Positions 9,760 to 17,574 of a DNA stretch of 64,000 nucleotides are shown in pieces. The stretch covers positions 434,001-498,000 of the forward strand of contig NZ_JACIDR010000001.1 in NCBI RefSeq assembly GCF_014196425.1. The letters are read 5' to 3'. The notes below the pieces were generated by a model, which was not told the origin of the DNA, made no database searches, and saw only the letters and a list, made by a program, of their open reading frames with translations. The DNA is from Hansschlegelia beijingensis. Lineage in GTDB: Bacteria > Pseudomonadota > Alphaproteobacteria > Rhizobiales > Methylopilaceae. The first letter of the stretch is position 1; every line of letters begins with the position of its first letter. Both the position numbers and the translations under genes were made by a program.

Positions 9760-10963
9760 GGAAGGTATCCTTTCTCAGGTGCGCCCCTTCGTGGTCCGCG
9801 CCGCTGCGCCGACCGGCGGCCGCGACGAGTTCGTAAATCCTCTCGAATGTCTGATCCCAGGAGGACTCCGCGAGCTTCTGGTCGACGCGCTGGAGCCAGT
9901 CCGTCCGTTCCATCGCCATCAGCTCTTCGGCAGCTTCGACGAACGCCGCAGCGCCTTGAGCGATCACGACATGCTTCTCGTCGCCGTATGAACGCACGAC
10001 GTCGACGATAGGGGTCGAGACGACCGGCACGCCGGCCGCCAGAAACTCGGGCGTCTTGGTCGGGCTGATGAACTGGGTCGACTCGTTCATCGCAAACGGC
10101 ATGAAGCCCACGTCCCAACCGCCGATGTACTCGGGAAGGGTCTTGTAGTCGCGCCCGCCGAGCCAGTGGATGTTCGACCGGCGAGGAAGGTCCGCCGGGT
10201 CGATCTTGACCACCGGGCCGATCATTACGAACGACCAATTCGGCCGCGTGTCCGCGAGCTCGCGCACGAGGTCGAGATCCATGCGCTCGTCCACCACGCC
10301 GAAAAAGCCGACGCGAGGGCCGGGGATCGCCGCCTGGTCCTCCGGCTCCATACGGTCATGGGCTCGTCCGCGCCCGAAATGGGCCACGTCGATGCTGCTC
10401 GGGAAGGCGTGGATGTTGTCGTGCCGGTGCTTCTTCGCCTCGTAAAGGCTGTGTCCGCCGGTGAACACGACGTGCGCGCGGGCCAGCATCTCGTCCTCGA
10501 GCGCGACCAGCTCGGGCGGCGCGCCCTTGAAGGCGGACAGCTGGTCCATGTTGTCGAAGACGACGACGTCGGCGTCGAGATGGCGGCTGAACAGCAGCGC
10601 CATCGGCGTGTAGTACCAGAGGATGCGTGGGGAGGGGGGCAGCGACGCCAGTTGCTGATCCACCAGTTGCCGTTGGGCGAGGATCTTGCCGCTTTCGCTC
10701 AGCCCGTGCGGCAGCACCGGAACGCCGACCCGGACGCGGCCTTCGCGCGCGCCGAGGCGCATCGTCGGCTCGGCGACGTCCTCGAACACCGGCTCCTCGA
10801 TGAACAGCACGTCGTGACGGCGCGCGAGGCGGCTCAGCAGATGTTGCGGCCGCTGATAGACGAAGTCCCATCTGAGATGAGAGAAGCAGACGACGGTGGC
10901 GTCCTCGATTGTCAGAAGCTCTTCGGATCCCACGCTTTCGGCGTAGTTGGCCGTCGTTCGCAT
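9752..10963 (-). CDS. Glycosyltransferase, GT-B fold
   Basis: A 403-residue glycosyltransferase of GT4/GT1-like type. The N-terminal domain opens with VVCFSHLRWDFVYQRPQHLL, a motif common to a group of bacterial transferases often found beside glf. The C-terminal nucleotide-sugar domain has GFFGVVDERMDLDLV, then WLGGRDYKTLPEY and FISPTKTPEFLAAGVPVVST, a standard donor-binding segment. No signal peptide or membrane helix is seen, so it is cytoplasmic. It is the first gene of the glf unit, with ATG at 10963 behind a GGGAGA site. The acceptor is unknown. With glf adjacent, galactofuranosyl transfer is a reasonable guess and not shown. Confidence 0.85.
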   Translation of the reverse strand: MRTTANYAESVGSEELLTIEDATVVCFSHLRWDFVYQRPQHLLSRLARRHDVLFIEEPVFEDVAEPTMRLGAREGRVRVGVPVLPHGLSESGKILAQRQLVDQQLASLPPSPRILWYYTPMALLFSRHLDADVVVFDNMDQLSAFKGAPPELVALEDEMLARAHVVFTGGHSLYEAKKHRHDNIHAFPSSIDVAHFGRGRAHDRMEPEDQAAIPGPRVGFFGVVDERMDLDLVRELADTRPNWSFVMIGPVVKIDPADLPRRSNIHWLGGRDYKTLPEYIGGWDVGFMPFAMNESTQFISPTKTPEFLAAGVPVVSTPIVDVVRSYGDEKHVVIAQGAAAFVEAAEELMAMERTDWLQRVDQKLAESSWDQTFERIYELVAAAGRRSGADHEGAHLRKDTFRV

Positions 10964-11188
10964 ATTCTCTCCCGCTGATATGTGGCGACAGTCCGAGGCT
11001 GGCGGAGGCAGACGACATGGCGACGCGCGCCGCGCCCCGCACTTCGTCCCTTGCGAAACAACCTCTGGCTCCGGCGGTTCCCGGCGGCCCTATTTTGTAC
11101 GCTGCCGTACAAAAGCCTCGACGGCGGGTTTACTATTCCCAAACCGGGCGTGGGGAAGGCGCGTCGCGCGGGCTTTCAGGAGTGGCTT
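10964..11188. promoter_or_regulatory. Divergent control region with perfect 9+9 bp dyad
   Basis: 225 bases between the divergent glycosyltransferase and glycoside hydrolase genes. Two arms, TTTTGTACG (11093-11101) and CGTACAAAA (11106-11114), are perfect reverse complements separated by CTGC. This looks like an operator: A/T-rich in an otherwise GC-rich stretch, 75 bases before the hydrolase start and 130 before the transferase start. TTTACTATT follows at 11128-11136 and could be part of a promoter. Confidence 0.6.
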
Positions 11189-12364
11189 TTGACCGGATCA
11201 GCGTTGCCGCCCACAGCGGGGCTGCGAAGCTTCTTTCTTGCGGGCTTTGAATGCGCCGCGCAGAAGAGAGGCGATGGCCGCAGGCTCGATCTGCTGGCGT
11301 CGACCCGGCACGACCTTCATGCGCGCGCCGACTACGCGGCGGTCGCCGCGCATGGCATGCGCGCCGCCCGGGACGGAATGCGCTGGCACCGGATCGAGGT
11401 GTCGCCCGGCTTCTACGACTGGTCGAGCGTCGCTCCCATGGCCAAGGCCGCGGCGGAGGCCGGAGTCCAGGTGATCTGGGACCTGTGCCACTACGGCTAC
11501 CCGGACAAGCTCGACATCTGGTCGGCCTCTTTCCCCGAGCGCTTCGCCAGGTTCGCCAAGGCCGCCGCGCGTTTCCTCCGCAACGAGAGCGACGACGTTC
11601 CCTATTTCTGTCCCGTGAACGAGATCTCGTACTGGGCGTGGGCCGGCGGCGACATGGCGCTGTTCAACCCGATGGCGCGTCGCCGGGGCGCCGAGCTCAA
11701 GCGTCAGCTGGTGCGCGCCGCGATCGCCGCGACCGACGCGATACGTGAGGTCGAGCCGCGGGCGCGTTTCATCTGCGCCGAGCCGGCGATCAACGTCGTC
11801 CCTGCGTCGGCCCGGCAGGCTGATCAGGCAGCGGCGGAGAACTACCGGCTCTCGCAGTTCGAGGCCCATGACATGCTCGCCGGGCGCGTCGCGCCGGAAC
11901 TCGGCGGATCCCCGGACAAGCTCGATATCATCGGCCTCAACTTCTATCCGGACAATCAGTGGGTGCACGGCGGCGGGGCGATCCCGATGGGCCACCACGA
12001 CTACAAGCCGTTCAGCGAGATGCTCGCGGAGACGCACGAGCGCTACGGCCGCCCGGTGATCGTCTCGGAGACCGGAGCGGAACGCTCGGCGCGGCCGGCC
12101 TGGCTCAACTATGTGTCCGGCGAGGTGCAGGCGGCGCGCCAGTCCGGCGTTCCGGTCGAGGCCGTGTGCCTTTATCCCATCCTCGACTATCCAGGCTGGG
12201 AGAACGACCGCGCCTGCGAAGTCGGCCTCCTCGGATCGCCGGACGAGAGCGGTCGACGCGCCGTCTATCAGCCGCTCGCCGAGGAGCTGGAACGTCAGCA
12301 GGCGCGGTTTGCGGCCGCGGCCGAGAGCGCTTCCCCTCCGCTTCTGCGGCGCGTCGCCTCGTGA
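11189..12364 (+). CDS. Glycoside hydrolase, clan-A-like (beta-glucosidase-like)
   Basis: A 391-residue TIM-barrel-type hydrolase. FFLAGFEC begins the barrel. PVNEISYW holds the likely acid/base Glu145 and VSETGAE the likely nucleophile Glu294, the two-glutamate pattern of clan GH-A retaining enzymes. GLNFYPDNQW lies between them. No signal peptide is seen, so it probably acts in the cytoplasm. The start is uncertain: there is no suitable ATG, and TTG at 11189 is chosen because AGGAG lies six bases before it and because relatives begin near this point. The longer frame from 10982 has an improbable Arg-rich N-terminus. Its stop overlaps the ABC exporter start, so they form one operon. The substrate is unknown. 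Confidence 0.78.
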   Translation: MTGSALPPTAGLRSFFLAGFECAAQKRGDGRRLDLLASTRHDLHARADYAAVAAHGMRAARDGMRWHRIEVSPGFYDWSSVAPMAKAAAEAGVQVIWDLCHYGYPDKLDIWSASFPERFARFAKAAARFLRNESDDVPYFCPVNEISYWAWAGGDMALFNPMARRRGAELKRQLVRAAIAATDAIREVEPRARFICAEPAINVVPASARQADQAAAENYRLSQFEAHDMLAGRVAPELGGSPDKLDIIGLNFYPDNQWVHGGGAIPMGHHDYKPFSEMLAETHERYGRPVIVSETGAERSARPAWLNYVSGEVQAARQSGVPVEAVCLYPILDYPGWENDRACEVGLLGSPDESGRRAVYQPLAEELERQQARFAAAAESASPPLLRRVAS

Positions 12365-14184
12365 GCGCGGCGGAGCTCGCCTACGCGCCGGAGCGCCGCG
12401 AGGAAGACGCGCCGCTCGCCTCCGCGCTGCGCAGCCCGAAGGCGTTCCTCTGGCGCTACTGCAAGCGCTGGCCCGGTCACTTCATCGGCCTGATGACGGT
12501 CGTCACCGTGGCCTCGTGCTGCATGATCGCCTCCCAGTACGGGATGAAGCTTCTCGTCGACGCGATGGAGAAACCGGCGCGCGGCAATGAGGCGGTGTGG
12601 TTCGCGCTCGCCTTCTTCATCGGCCTGACGGCGATCGAAAGCATTCTGTGGCGTGTGAGCGGATGGCTCGGCTGCCGGACGACGGTCGGCGTCGGGGTCG
12701 ATATCAGGCTCGATCTGCTCGACTACGTCGCCGGACACCCCATGCGGTTCTTCCAGGAGGAACGCGCCGGCGGCCTTGGGCACCGGATCACCTCGACCGC
12801 CGGTGATTTCGGTCAGTTCGTGAACAAGCTGACCTGGAACGTGATGCCGCCGATCGTCAGCTTCTTCGGCGCGCTCCTCATCTTCTTCACGATCAATGTC
12901 GGCATGGCGGTGGCGCTCACCGTGGCTGTCGTCGGCATAACCCTCGGGCTGATCGCCTTCAGCGTGAAGGGCAGGCCTCTGCACCGGCGCTACGCGGAGC
13001 AGGCCGGGACGGTCGGCGGCGAGCTGATCGACGTCATCTCGAACATCTGGGCGGTCAAGGCTTTCGCCGCGAATGCGCGGGAGCGGGCGCGGCTGCGCGC
13101 GACGTTCGACGTCGAGGCGCGGGCGCAGCGAAGGAGCTGGATGTTCACCGAGAAGGCGCGGATCCTGCACGACGCGCTGCTCTGGGTGATGGCCGGTTCG
13201 ATGCTGATCTGGGCCGTGACGCTCTGGACGCGCGGAAGCGTCACCGGCGGCGACGTGGTGGTGGTCAGCACGCTGGTCTTCCGGATCCTTCACGGGTCCC
13301 GCGACCTCGCGATGGCCCTCGTCGATATGGAGCAGCACCTCAGCTACATCGGCGAAACGCTCAGGGTGATCGGAAAGCCGCACGAGGTCATCGACGCCCC
13401 GAACGCGCGGCCCTTCCGGCGCAAGGGCGGCGCCATAAAGTTCGAGAACGTCAGCTTCGGCTATGGCGGCGGCAAGCCCGTGCTGCACGACTTCTCGCTC
13501 GAGATACCGGCCGGCCAGAAGGTGGGCGTGGTCGGCGCCTCGGGAGCGGGCAAGTCCACCCTGATCCACCTCGTCCAGAGGCTGCACGACGTGCAGCAGG
13601 GACGGGTGCTGATCGACGGCCAGGCGACCTCGGAGCTGACGCAGGAGTCCCTGCGCTACGCGATCGCGGTGGTGCCGCAGGAAATCTCGCTGTTCCACCG
13701 GACCGTGATGGAGAACATCCGCTTCGGCCGTCCTGAGGCGACCGACGAGGAGGTCTATGAGGCAGCCGCGGCGGCGCAGTGCGACTTCATCCTCGACCTC
13801 CCCGAGGGGTACGACACCCTGGTGGGCGAACGGGGCGCCAAGCTTTCGGGCGGGCAGCGGCAGCGCATCGGCATCGCACGCGCGATCCTGAAGAACGCGC
13901 AGATCGTGGTGCTCGATGAGGCGACCTCGGCGCTCGACACCGAGGCGGAGATCGAGGTGCAGCGCGCGCTCGACCGGCTGACGCGCGGCCGCACCGTTAT
14001 CGCCGTCGCCCACCGTCTGTCGACGCTGTCGGATTTCGACCGCATCGTCGTGCTCAGCAAGGGACGCGTGCTCGAAGACGGCTCGATCGAGGAGCTCCTC
14101 GGCTCTCATGGCGCCTTCGCAAAGATGTGGCGCCTTCAGTCGCGCGGGCTCTCGGTCGACGAGGCTCTCGAAGAAGTCGGGTGA
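12361..14184 (+). CDS. ABC exporter, fused membrane and ATPase domains
   Basis: A 607-residue half-transporter of the MsbA/lipid-exporter type. Several hydrophobic segments occur between residues 35 and 300. The nucleotide-binding domain follows, with Walker A GASGAGKST starting at Gly392, a Q-loop in VVPQEISLFH, signature LSGGQ at 495-499, Walker B VVLDEAT and the H-loop in AVAHRLST. The GTG start at 12361 overlaps the hydrolase stop by 4 bases, indicating coupling. In this context it likely exports the glycan or glycolipid made by the neighbouring transferase and Glf; this is inferred. Its ATPase domain is far closer to exporters than importers. Confidence 0.9.
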   Translation: MSAAELAYAPERREEDAPLASALRSPKAFLWRYCKRWPGHFIGLMTVVTVASCCMIASQYGMKLLVDAMEKPARGNEAVWFALAFFIGLTAIESILWRVSGWLGCRTTVGVGVDIRLDLLDYVAGHPMRFFQEERAGGLGHRITSTAGDFGQFVNKLTWNVMPPIVSFFGALLIFFTINVGMAVALTVAVVGITLGLIAFSVKGRPLHRRYAEQAGTVGGELIDVISNIWAVKAFAANARERARLRATFDVEARAQRRSWMFTEKARILHDALLWVMAGSMLIWAVTLWTRGSVTGGDVVVVSTLVFRILHGSRDLAMALVDMEQHLSYIGETLRVIGKPHEVIDAPNARPFRRKGGAIKFENVSFGYGGGKPVLHDFSLEIPAGQKVGVVGASGAGKSTLIHLVQRLHDVQQGRVLIDGQATSELTQESLRYAIAVVPQEISLFHRTVMENIRFGRPEATDEEVYEAAAAAQCDFILDLPEGYDTLVGERGAKLSGGQRQRIGIARAILKNAQIVVLDEATSALDTEAEIEVQRALDRLTRGRTVIAVAHRLSTLSDFDRIVVLSKGRVLEDGSIEELLGSHGAFAKMWRLQSRGLSVDEALEEVG

Positions 14185-14212
14185 CGCGCCGGCGGTCGTC
14201 GCGCCGTCGCCG

Positions 14213-14914
14213 TCAGCCCGTCGGCGCTCGCGGGGCCTCGCATCCGCAGGACAGCGCCTCGAGCCTCGCCGGATCGCGGATCTCTATCCGGCCTCGCCAG
14301 CAGCGGATCGCCATCTCGCCCTCCAGCAGATGAAGGCTCGTCGTGACGCTGGCGCGCCGGACGCCGAACAGCGAGGCGAACTGCTGGTGCGTGATCTCGA
14401 CCGGCTTGTGCCCGAGCAGCTGCGACGCCTGCAGCAGCCAGCGCGCAAGGCGCCGCTCGATCGAGTGACGCGCCGCGCAAACGCAGAGCTGCTCGGTCTC
14501 GGCGATCCGCCGCGCGGCGTAGTCGAAGAGTTCACGCCGCAGGACCGCGGAGCGCTGAAGGGCCTGGAGAACGGCGGACCGGGGGACCTGCACGCCACGA
14601 ACCGACGTGAGGGCGACCGCGACCGTGCGCGTCGCGCTCGTCCCCAGCACAGCCTGATACTCGACGAGCCCGGCGGGCCCGACCAGACCGGCCTCCGCGA
14701 TTCCGTCGGGCGCCTGGGCGAGGATCGCCACCAGTCCTTCCGTGACGAAGTGCAACCGATCTGGGCCGTCCTGGGAGGAGTGAACGAATTGGCCGCGCTC
14801 CCGCTCAAAGGCCTGCGCCGTGGGCCCAATCGGGGCGGCGCCTTCCATGCGAGCGTCCAGAAGCAGCCTTTGCAGCTGCCCCAGGGTCGAGTTCCTCGAC
14901 GTCCCCGGATCCAC
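14213..14914 (-). CDS. Crp/Fnr family transcription regulator
   Basis: A 233-residue regulator. The N-terminal half is a cyclic-nucleotide-binding-type beta-roll (FVTEGLVAILAQ, AGLVGPAGLVEYQAVLG). The C-terminal winged helix has ITHQQFASLFGVRRASVTTS, where the recognition helix is GVRRASVTT. There is no N-terminal cysteine cluster, so an FNR-type Fe-S sensor is unlikely. The motif RRLARWLLQAS before the HTH is typical of a large alphaproteobacterial subgroup with unknown signals. The start is GTG at 14914. The gene is convergent with the ABC exporter and could be the regulator of the divergent glycan promoter, but nothing in the sequence proves this. Confidence 0.9.
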   Translation of the reverse strand: MDPGTSRNSTLGQLQRLLLDARMEGAAPIGPTAQAFERERGQFVHSSQDGPDRLHFVTEGLVAILAQAPDGIAEAGLVGPAGLVEYQAVLGTSATRTVAVALTSVRGVQVPRSAVLQALQRSAVLRRELFDYAARRIAETEQLCVCAARHSIERRLARWLLQASQLLGHKPVEITHQQFASLFGVRRASVTTSLHLLEGEMAIRCWRGRIEIRDPARLEALSCGCEAPRAPTG

Positions 14915-14954
14915 CGAAGCTCCCGTTCTGGCTCAGCGCGACAGGAGCGCCATC

Positions 14955-15404
14955 CTAGATCTCGTACACGAACGAATTCATGTCGGTGTCGCCGATGTCC
15001 CTGAGCTCCGCGAGGCTCTGCTTGTCGAGCACATCGGAGATCGAGTTGCGGACCTCGATCATCAGCAGGCGCACCTGGCAGGTCTTCACGTCGCGGCAGT
15101 CGTCGCAAGGCACATAGGCGCTGCGGCTGGCGCAGGCGATCGGCGCGAGCGGCCCGTCGAGCGCGCGGACGATGGAGCCCACCGTGATCTGCTGGGGCGG
15201 CTTGGACAGCATGTAGCCGCCGGCCTTGCCCTTCTTGCTCGTAAGCAGGCCGGCGTTACGCAGTTCCCCGAGAATGGCGTCGAGGAACTTCTTCGGAATG
15301 CCGTTTCGCTCGGCCACGTCCGCGACGAAGCTGGAGCGCCCCGCCTCCAGCCGCGCGAGGTCGACCATCGCCTTGAGACCGTATTTGGCTTTCTTGGTGA
15401 GCAT
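14955..15404 (-). CDS. Rrf2 family regulator with four cysteines
   Basis: A 149-residue winged-helix regulator of the Rrf2 family. The N-terminus MLTKKAKYGLKAMVDLA and the wing KKGKAGGYMLSKPP are diagnostic. The region after the dimerisation helix carries Cys91, Cys100, Cys103 and Cys109. IscR, RirA and NsrR hold a [2Fe-2S] or [4Fe-4S] cluster here with three cysteines, but the spacing here (9, 3, 6) differs from the IscR pattern I know, so the ligand set and signal are uncertain. The start is the ATG at 15404; an extended frame upstream is rejected. It shares orientation with the neighbouring Crp/Fnr and thioesterase genes. Confidence 0.9.
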   Translation of the reverse strand: MLTKKAKYGLKAMVDLARLEAGRSSFVADVAERNGIPKKFLDAILGELRNAGLLTSKKGKAGGYMLSKPPQQITVGSIVRALDGPLAPIACASRSAYVPCDDCRDVKTCQVRLLMIEVRNSISDVLDKQSLAELRDIGDTDMNSFVYEI

Positions 15405-15472
15405 TCTGCCGTCCTGAGCGCGAGGACATAAGCTGAACGCCCTACGCAAACAATAGAAATGCGGGAGAGCGG

Positions 15473-15928
15473 CTAGCTCCCTGCGGCGGCTTCGTCCGAA
15501 CGGCTCGTCGCGCGCGGCTTCAGGATCTTCCAGAGCCCCGCCGCGGAGGCGATGTTGCGGCGGCCGACCCGCAGCGTCCCACGCAGGAACACGATAGAGG
15601 AGGTCAGCCGCAGCACCTCGGGCTCCACGAAGACGAAGGAGCCGAGCGGGGCGGCGGTCAGGAACTGCATGTCGAACTGAACGGTGACGCAGGGCCGGCC
15701 GCCGGCCGCGTCCCATGCCGCCACGCCGAGCGCGCGGTCGGCGAGCGTCATCAGCATGCCCCCCTGCACGACGCCGACAAGGTTCGAGTGCTTCTGCCCG
15801 GCGCGAAAGCCGAAGGCGCGGGGCGAGCCCGGATCGCTGCGCTCGTAGAGCGGCCCCACCAGGTCGATGAACCCTTCGTCTTCGAAGAGCGTCCAGCCCT
15901 CCGGCGCGGCGTCTGTCCGATTGATCAT
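15473..15928 (-). CDS. PaaI-type hotdog-fold thioesterase
   Basis: A 151-residue acyl-CoA thioesterase-like protein. The hotdog core includes NLVGVVQGGMLMTLADRALG, where the VQGG-x2-x(T)LAD segment is the active-site helix of PaaI/YdiI-like enzymes, and then VTVQFDMQFL. No signal peptide is visible. The natural thioester is unknown. A 68-base gap separates it from the Rrf2 gene in the same orientation, so cotranscription is possible but unproven. Confidence 0.85.
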   Translation of the reverse strand: MINRTDAAPEGWTLFEDEGFIDLVGPLYERSDPGSPRAFGFRAGQKHSNLVGVVQGGMLMTLADRALGVAAWDAAGGRPCVTVQFDMQFLTAAPLGSFVFVEPEVLRLTSSIVFLRGTLRVGRRNIASAAGLWKILKPRATSRSDEAAAGS

Positions 15929-16086
15929 GAGCGCCTCGGGAGCGGAATACGGCCTGCCCCCTCAGGCCGCATTGAGCCTCCCGCGTCAACCGCGCGCGTG
16001 AGTTGTGAAGGCCAGAATAGCAACGAGGAATTGCAAAAGGATCCTCGGCGCCTACTCTGGGTCGGCACAGGCGCGGGGGACGGCGC

Positions 16087-16263
16087 ATGACGGACGGGGC
16101 CGTCGAGGCTTTCATCCAGCGTTGGCAGGGACGCGAAGGCGGGCAGGAGCGCGCGAACTACGCGCTGTTCCTCTCGGAGCTGACCGACGTGATCGGCGCG
16201 CCCCGTCCCGAGCCCGCCTCGGCGGTGGACGCGGACCGCTATGCGATCCGGCGGTCGCCTTGA
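16087..16263 (+). pseudogene. Remnant of DNA methyltransferase N-terminus (MmeI/type IIG-like)
   Basis: A 58-codon reading frame with ATG and a G-rich site upstream. Residues 5-45 (VEAFIQRWQG, GGQERANYALFLSEL, GAPRPEP) closely follow the start of large class I SAM-dependent DNA methyltransferases of the MmeI/type IIG kind, as I recall them. Those proteins are usually about 900-1100 residues. After DRYAIRR the resemblance stops and a TGA follows; a neighbouring frame reads AVA where the family usually continues ERAV. No methyltransferase catalytic motif follows in any frame before the next gene at 16336. I judge it a truncated remnant, though a small expressed protein cannot be excluded. Confidence 0.6.
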
Positions 16264-16335
16264 GCCTGACGTCGCGGGGTTGGCGAATCGCGGCGTCACC
16301 CGCCATGGTCGCGAGCTGACGAGACCGGAGTCTCC

Positions 16336-17571
16336 ATGAGCTCGTTTCGCTTTCTCCATGCGGCCGATCTGCACCTCGGCAGCCCGCTTGCGGGCCTCGC
16401 CCGGGCGGACGCCGAGGTCGCGGCCCTGTTCGCGGCGGCCAGCCGCGACGCCTTCGCCGACCTTGTCGATCGGGCCATCGAGGCGCGCATCGCCTTTGCG
16501 GTGTTCGCCGGCGACATCTACGACGGCGAGTGGAAGGACGCGTCCATCGGCCTGTTCTTCAACCGCCAGCTCGCGAAGCTCGACCGCGCCGGAGTGCCGG
16601 TCTTCCTGCTCAAGGGCAACCATGACGCGGACAGCGTCGTCACCAAGAGCATTTCGCTTCCCCCGAGCGTGCGCGAGTTCGGCTCCAGAAAGCCCGAGAC
16701 GTTCCGGCTCGAGAGCCTGCGTGTGGCGCTGCACGGTCAGAGCTTCGCGGCGCGCTCCGCGCTCGACAATCTGTCCTCCTCCTACCCGGCCCCGGTCCCC
16801 GGCTGGTTCAATATTGGCGTGCTGCACACCTGCTGCGAGAGCTCGGCCCATGCGCGCTACGCGCCGTGCACGCTCGATGAGCTCTGCCGCAAGGGCTATG
16901 ACTACTGGGCGCTCGGCCATGTTCACGAGCACGCGGTGCTCTCCCGGGAGCCCTGGGTCGTGTTTCCCGGCAACCTCCAGGGCCGCAGCGTGCGGGAGTG
17001 CGGTCCCAAGGGCGCCGTCCTGGTCGACGTCGCGGATAGCCGCGTCACGGGCGTCGAGCGCCTCCTGACCGACCGCGCGCGTTGGGCGGCTGCGACCGTG
17101 GATCTTTCCGGCGCGGAGAGTGAGCAAGCGGCGCTCGCGGCTGTCGAGAGCGCCATCCGGCCGGTCGTCGCCGAGGCGGACGGGCGGCCGGTCGCGCTCC
17201 GGATCACGCTTGTGGGGGAGACGCGGCTGCACGGCGGCTTCGCCCGGGACCCGCGCCGCCTTGCGGATGAGGTTCAGGCGGCCGCGCATCGGGTGTCTCC
17301 CAATGTCTGGATCGAGAAGGCGAAGCTCGAGACGGCGCCGCTTCACCGCGGCGACGGGGCCGCGCCCGAGTTGAAATCGCTCGACCTGGCGGCCTTGCTC
17401 GAGGGCCTGGACGCGGAGCCTGAACTGCTCGAGCGCGCCGCCGAGACGGTCGGCGTCATCGCCGCCAAGCTCCCCGGCGGCGTCTTCGTGGATGAGGCGG
17501 CCTTGGCCGACGAGCTTCCTGAACTTGTGAACGAGGCGCGCGAGCTCGTCCTCGGCCGCCTCGGGCGCTGA
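16336..17571 (+). CDS. YhaO/SbcD-like DNA repair exonuclease
   Basis: A 411-residue metallophosphoesterase of the SbcD/Mre11 class. The motifs are in order: Asp11-Leu-His13 in AADLHLGS, GDIYDGEW, KGNHDADS, the CCESSA segment after VLHT, and LGHVHEHAVL. The first 250 residues are the phosphoesterase, followed by a helical capping region. YhaO proteins differ from classical SbcD by the ALGHVHEH form and by their partner. The gene ends three bases before a large AAA protein gene, the expected YhaN/SbcC-like partner. The pair probably processes DNA ends; the exact substrate is not known. Confidence 0.92.
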   Translation: MSSFRFLHAADLHLGSPLAGLARADAEVAALFAAASRDAFADLVDRAIEARIAFAVFAGDIYDGEWKDASIGLFFNRQLAKLDRAGVPVFLLKGNHDADSVVTKSISLPPSVREFGSRKPETFRLESLRVALHGQSFAARSALDNLSSSYPAPVPGWFNIGVLHTCCESSAHARYAPCTLDELCRKGYDYWALGHVHEHAVLSREPWVVFPGNLQGRSVRECGPKGAVLVDVADSRVTGVERLLTDRARWAAATVDLSGAESEQAALAAVESAIRPVVAEADGRPVALRITLVGETRLHGGFARDPRRLADEVQAAAHRVSPNVWIEKAKLETAPLHRGDGAAPELKSLDLAALLEGLDAEPELLERAAETVGVIAAKLPGGVFVDEAALADELPELVNEARELVLGRLGR

Positions 17572-17574
17572 CGC

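Noticed and set aside
10909-11250. Frames across the glycan control region
   Set aside because: They overlap the dyad and the starts of both divergent genes and have no recognisable content.
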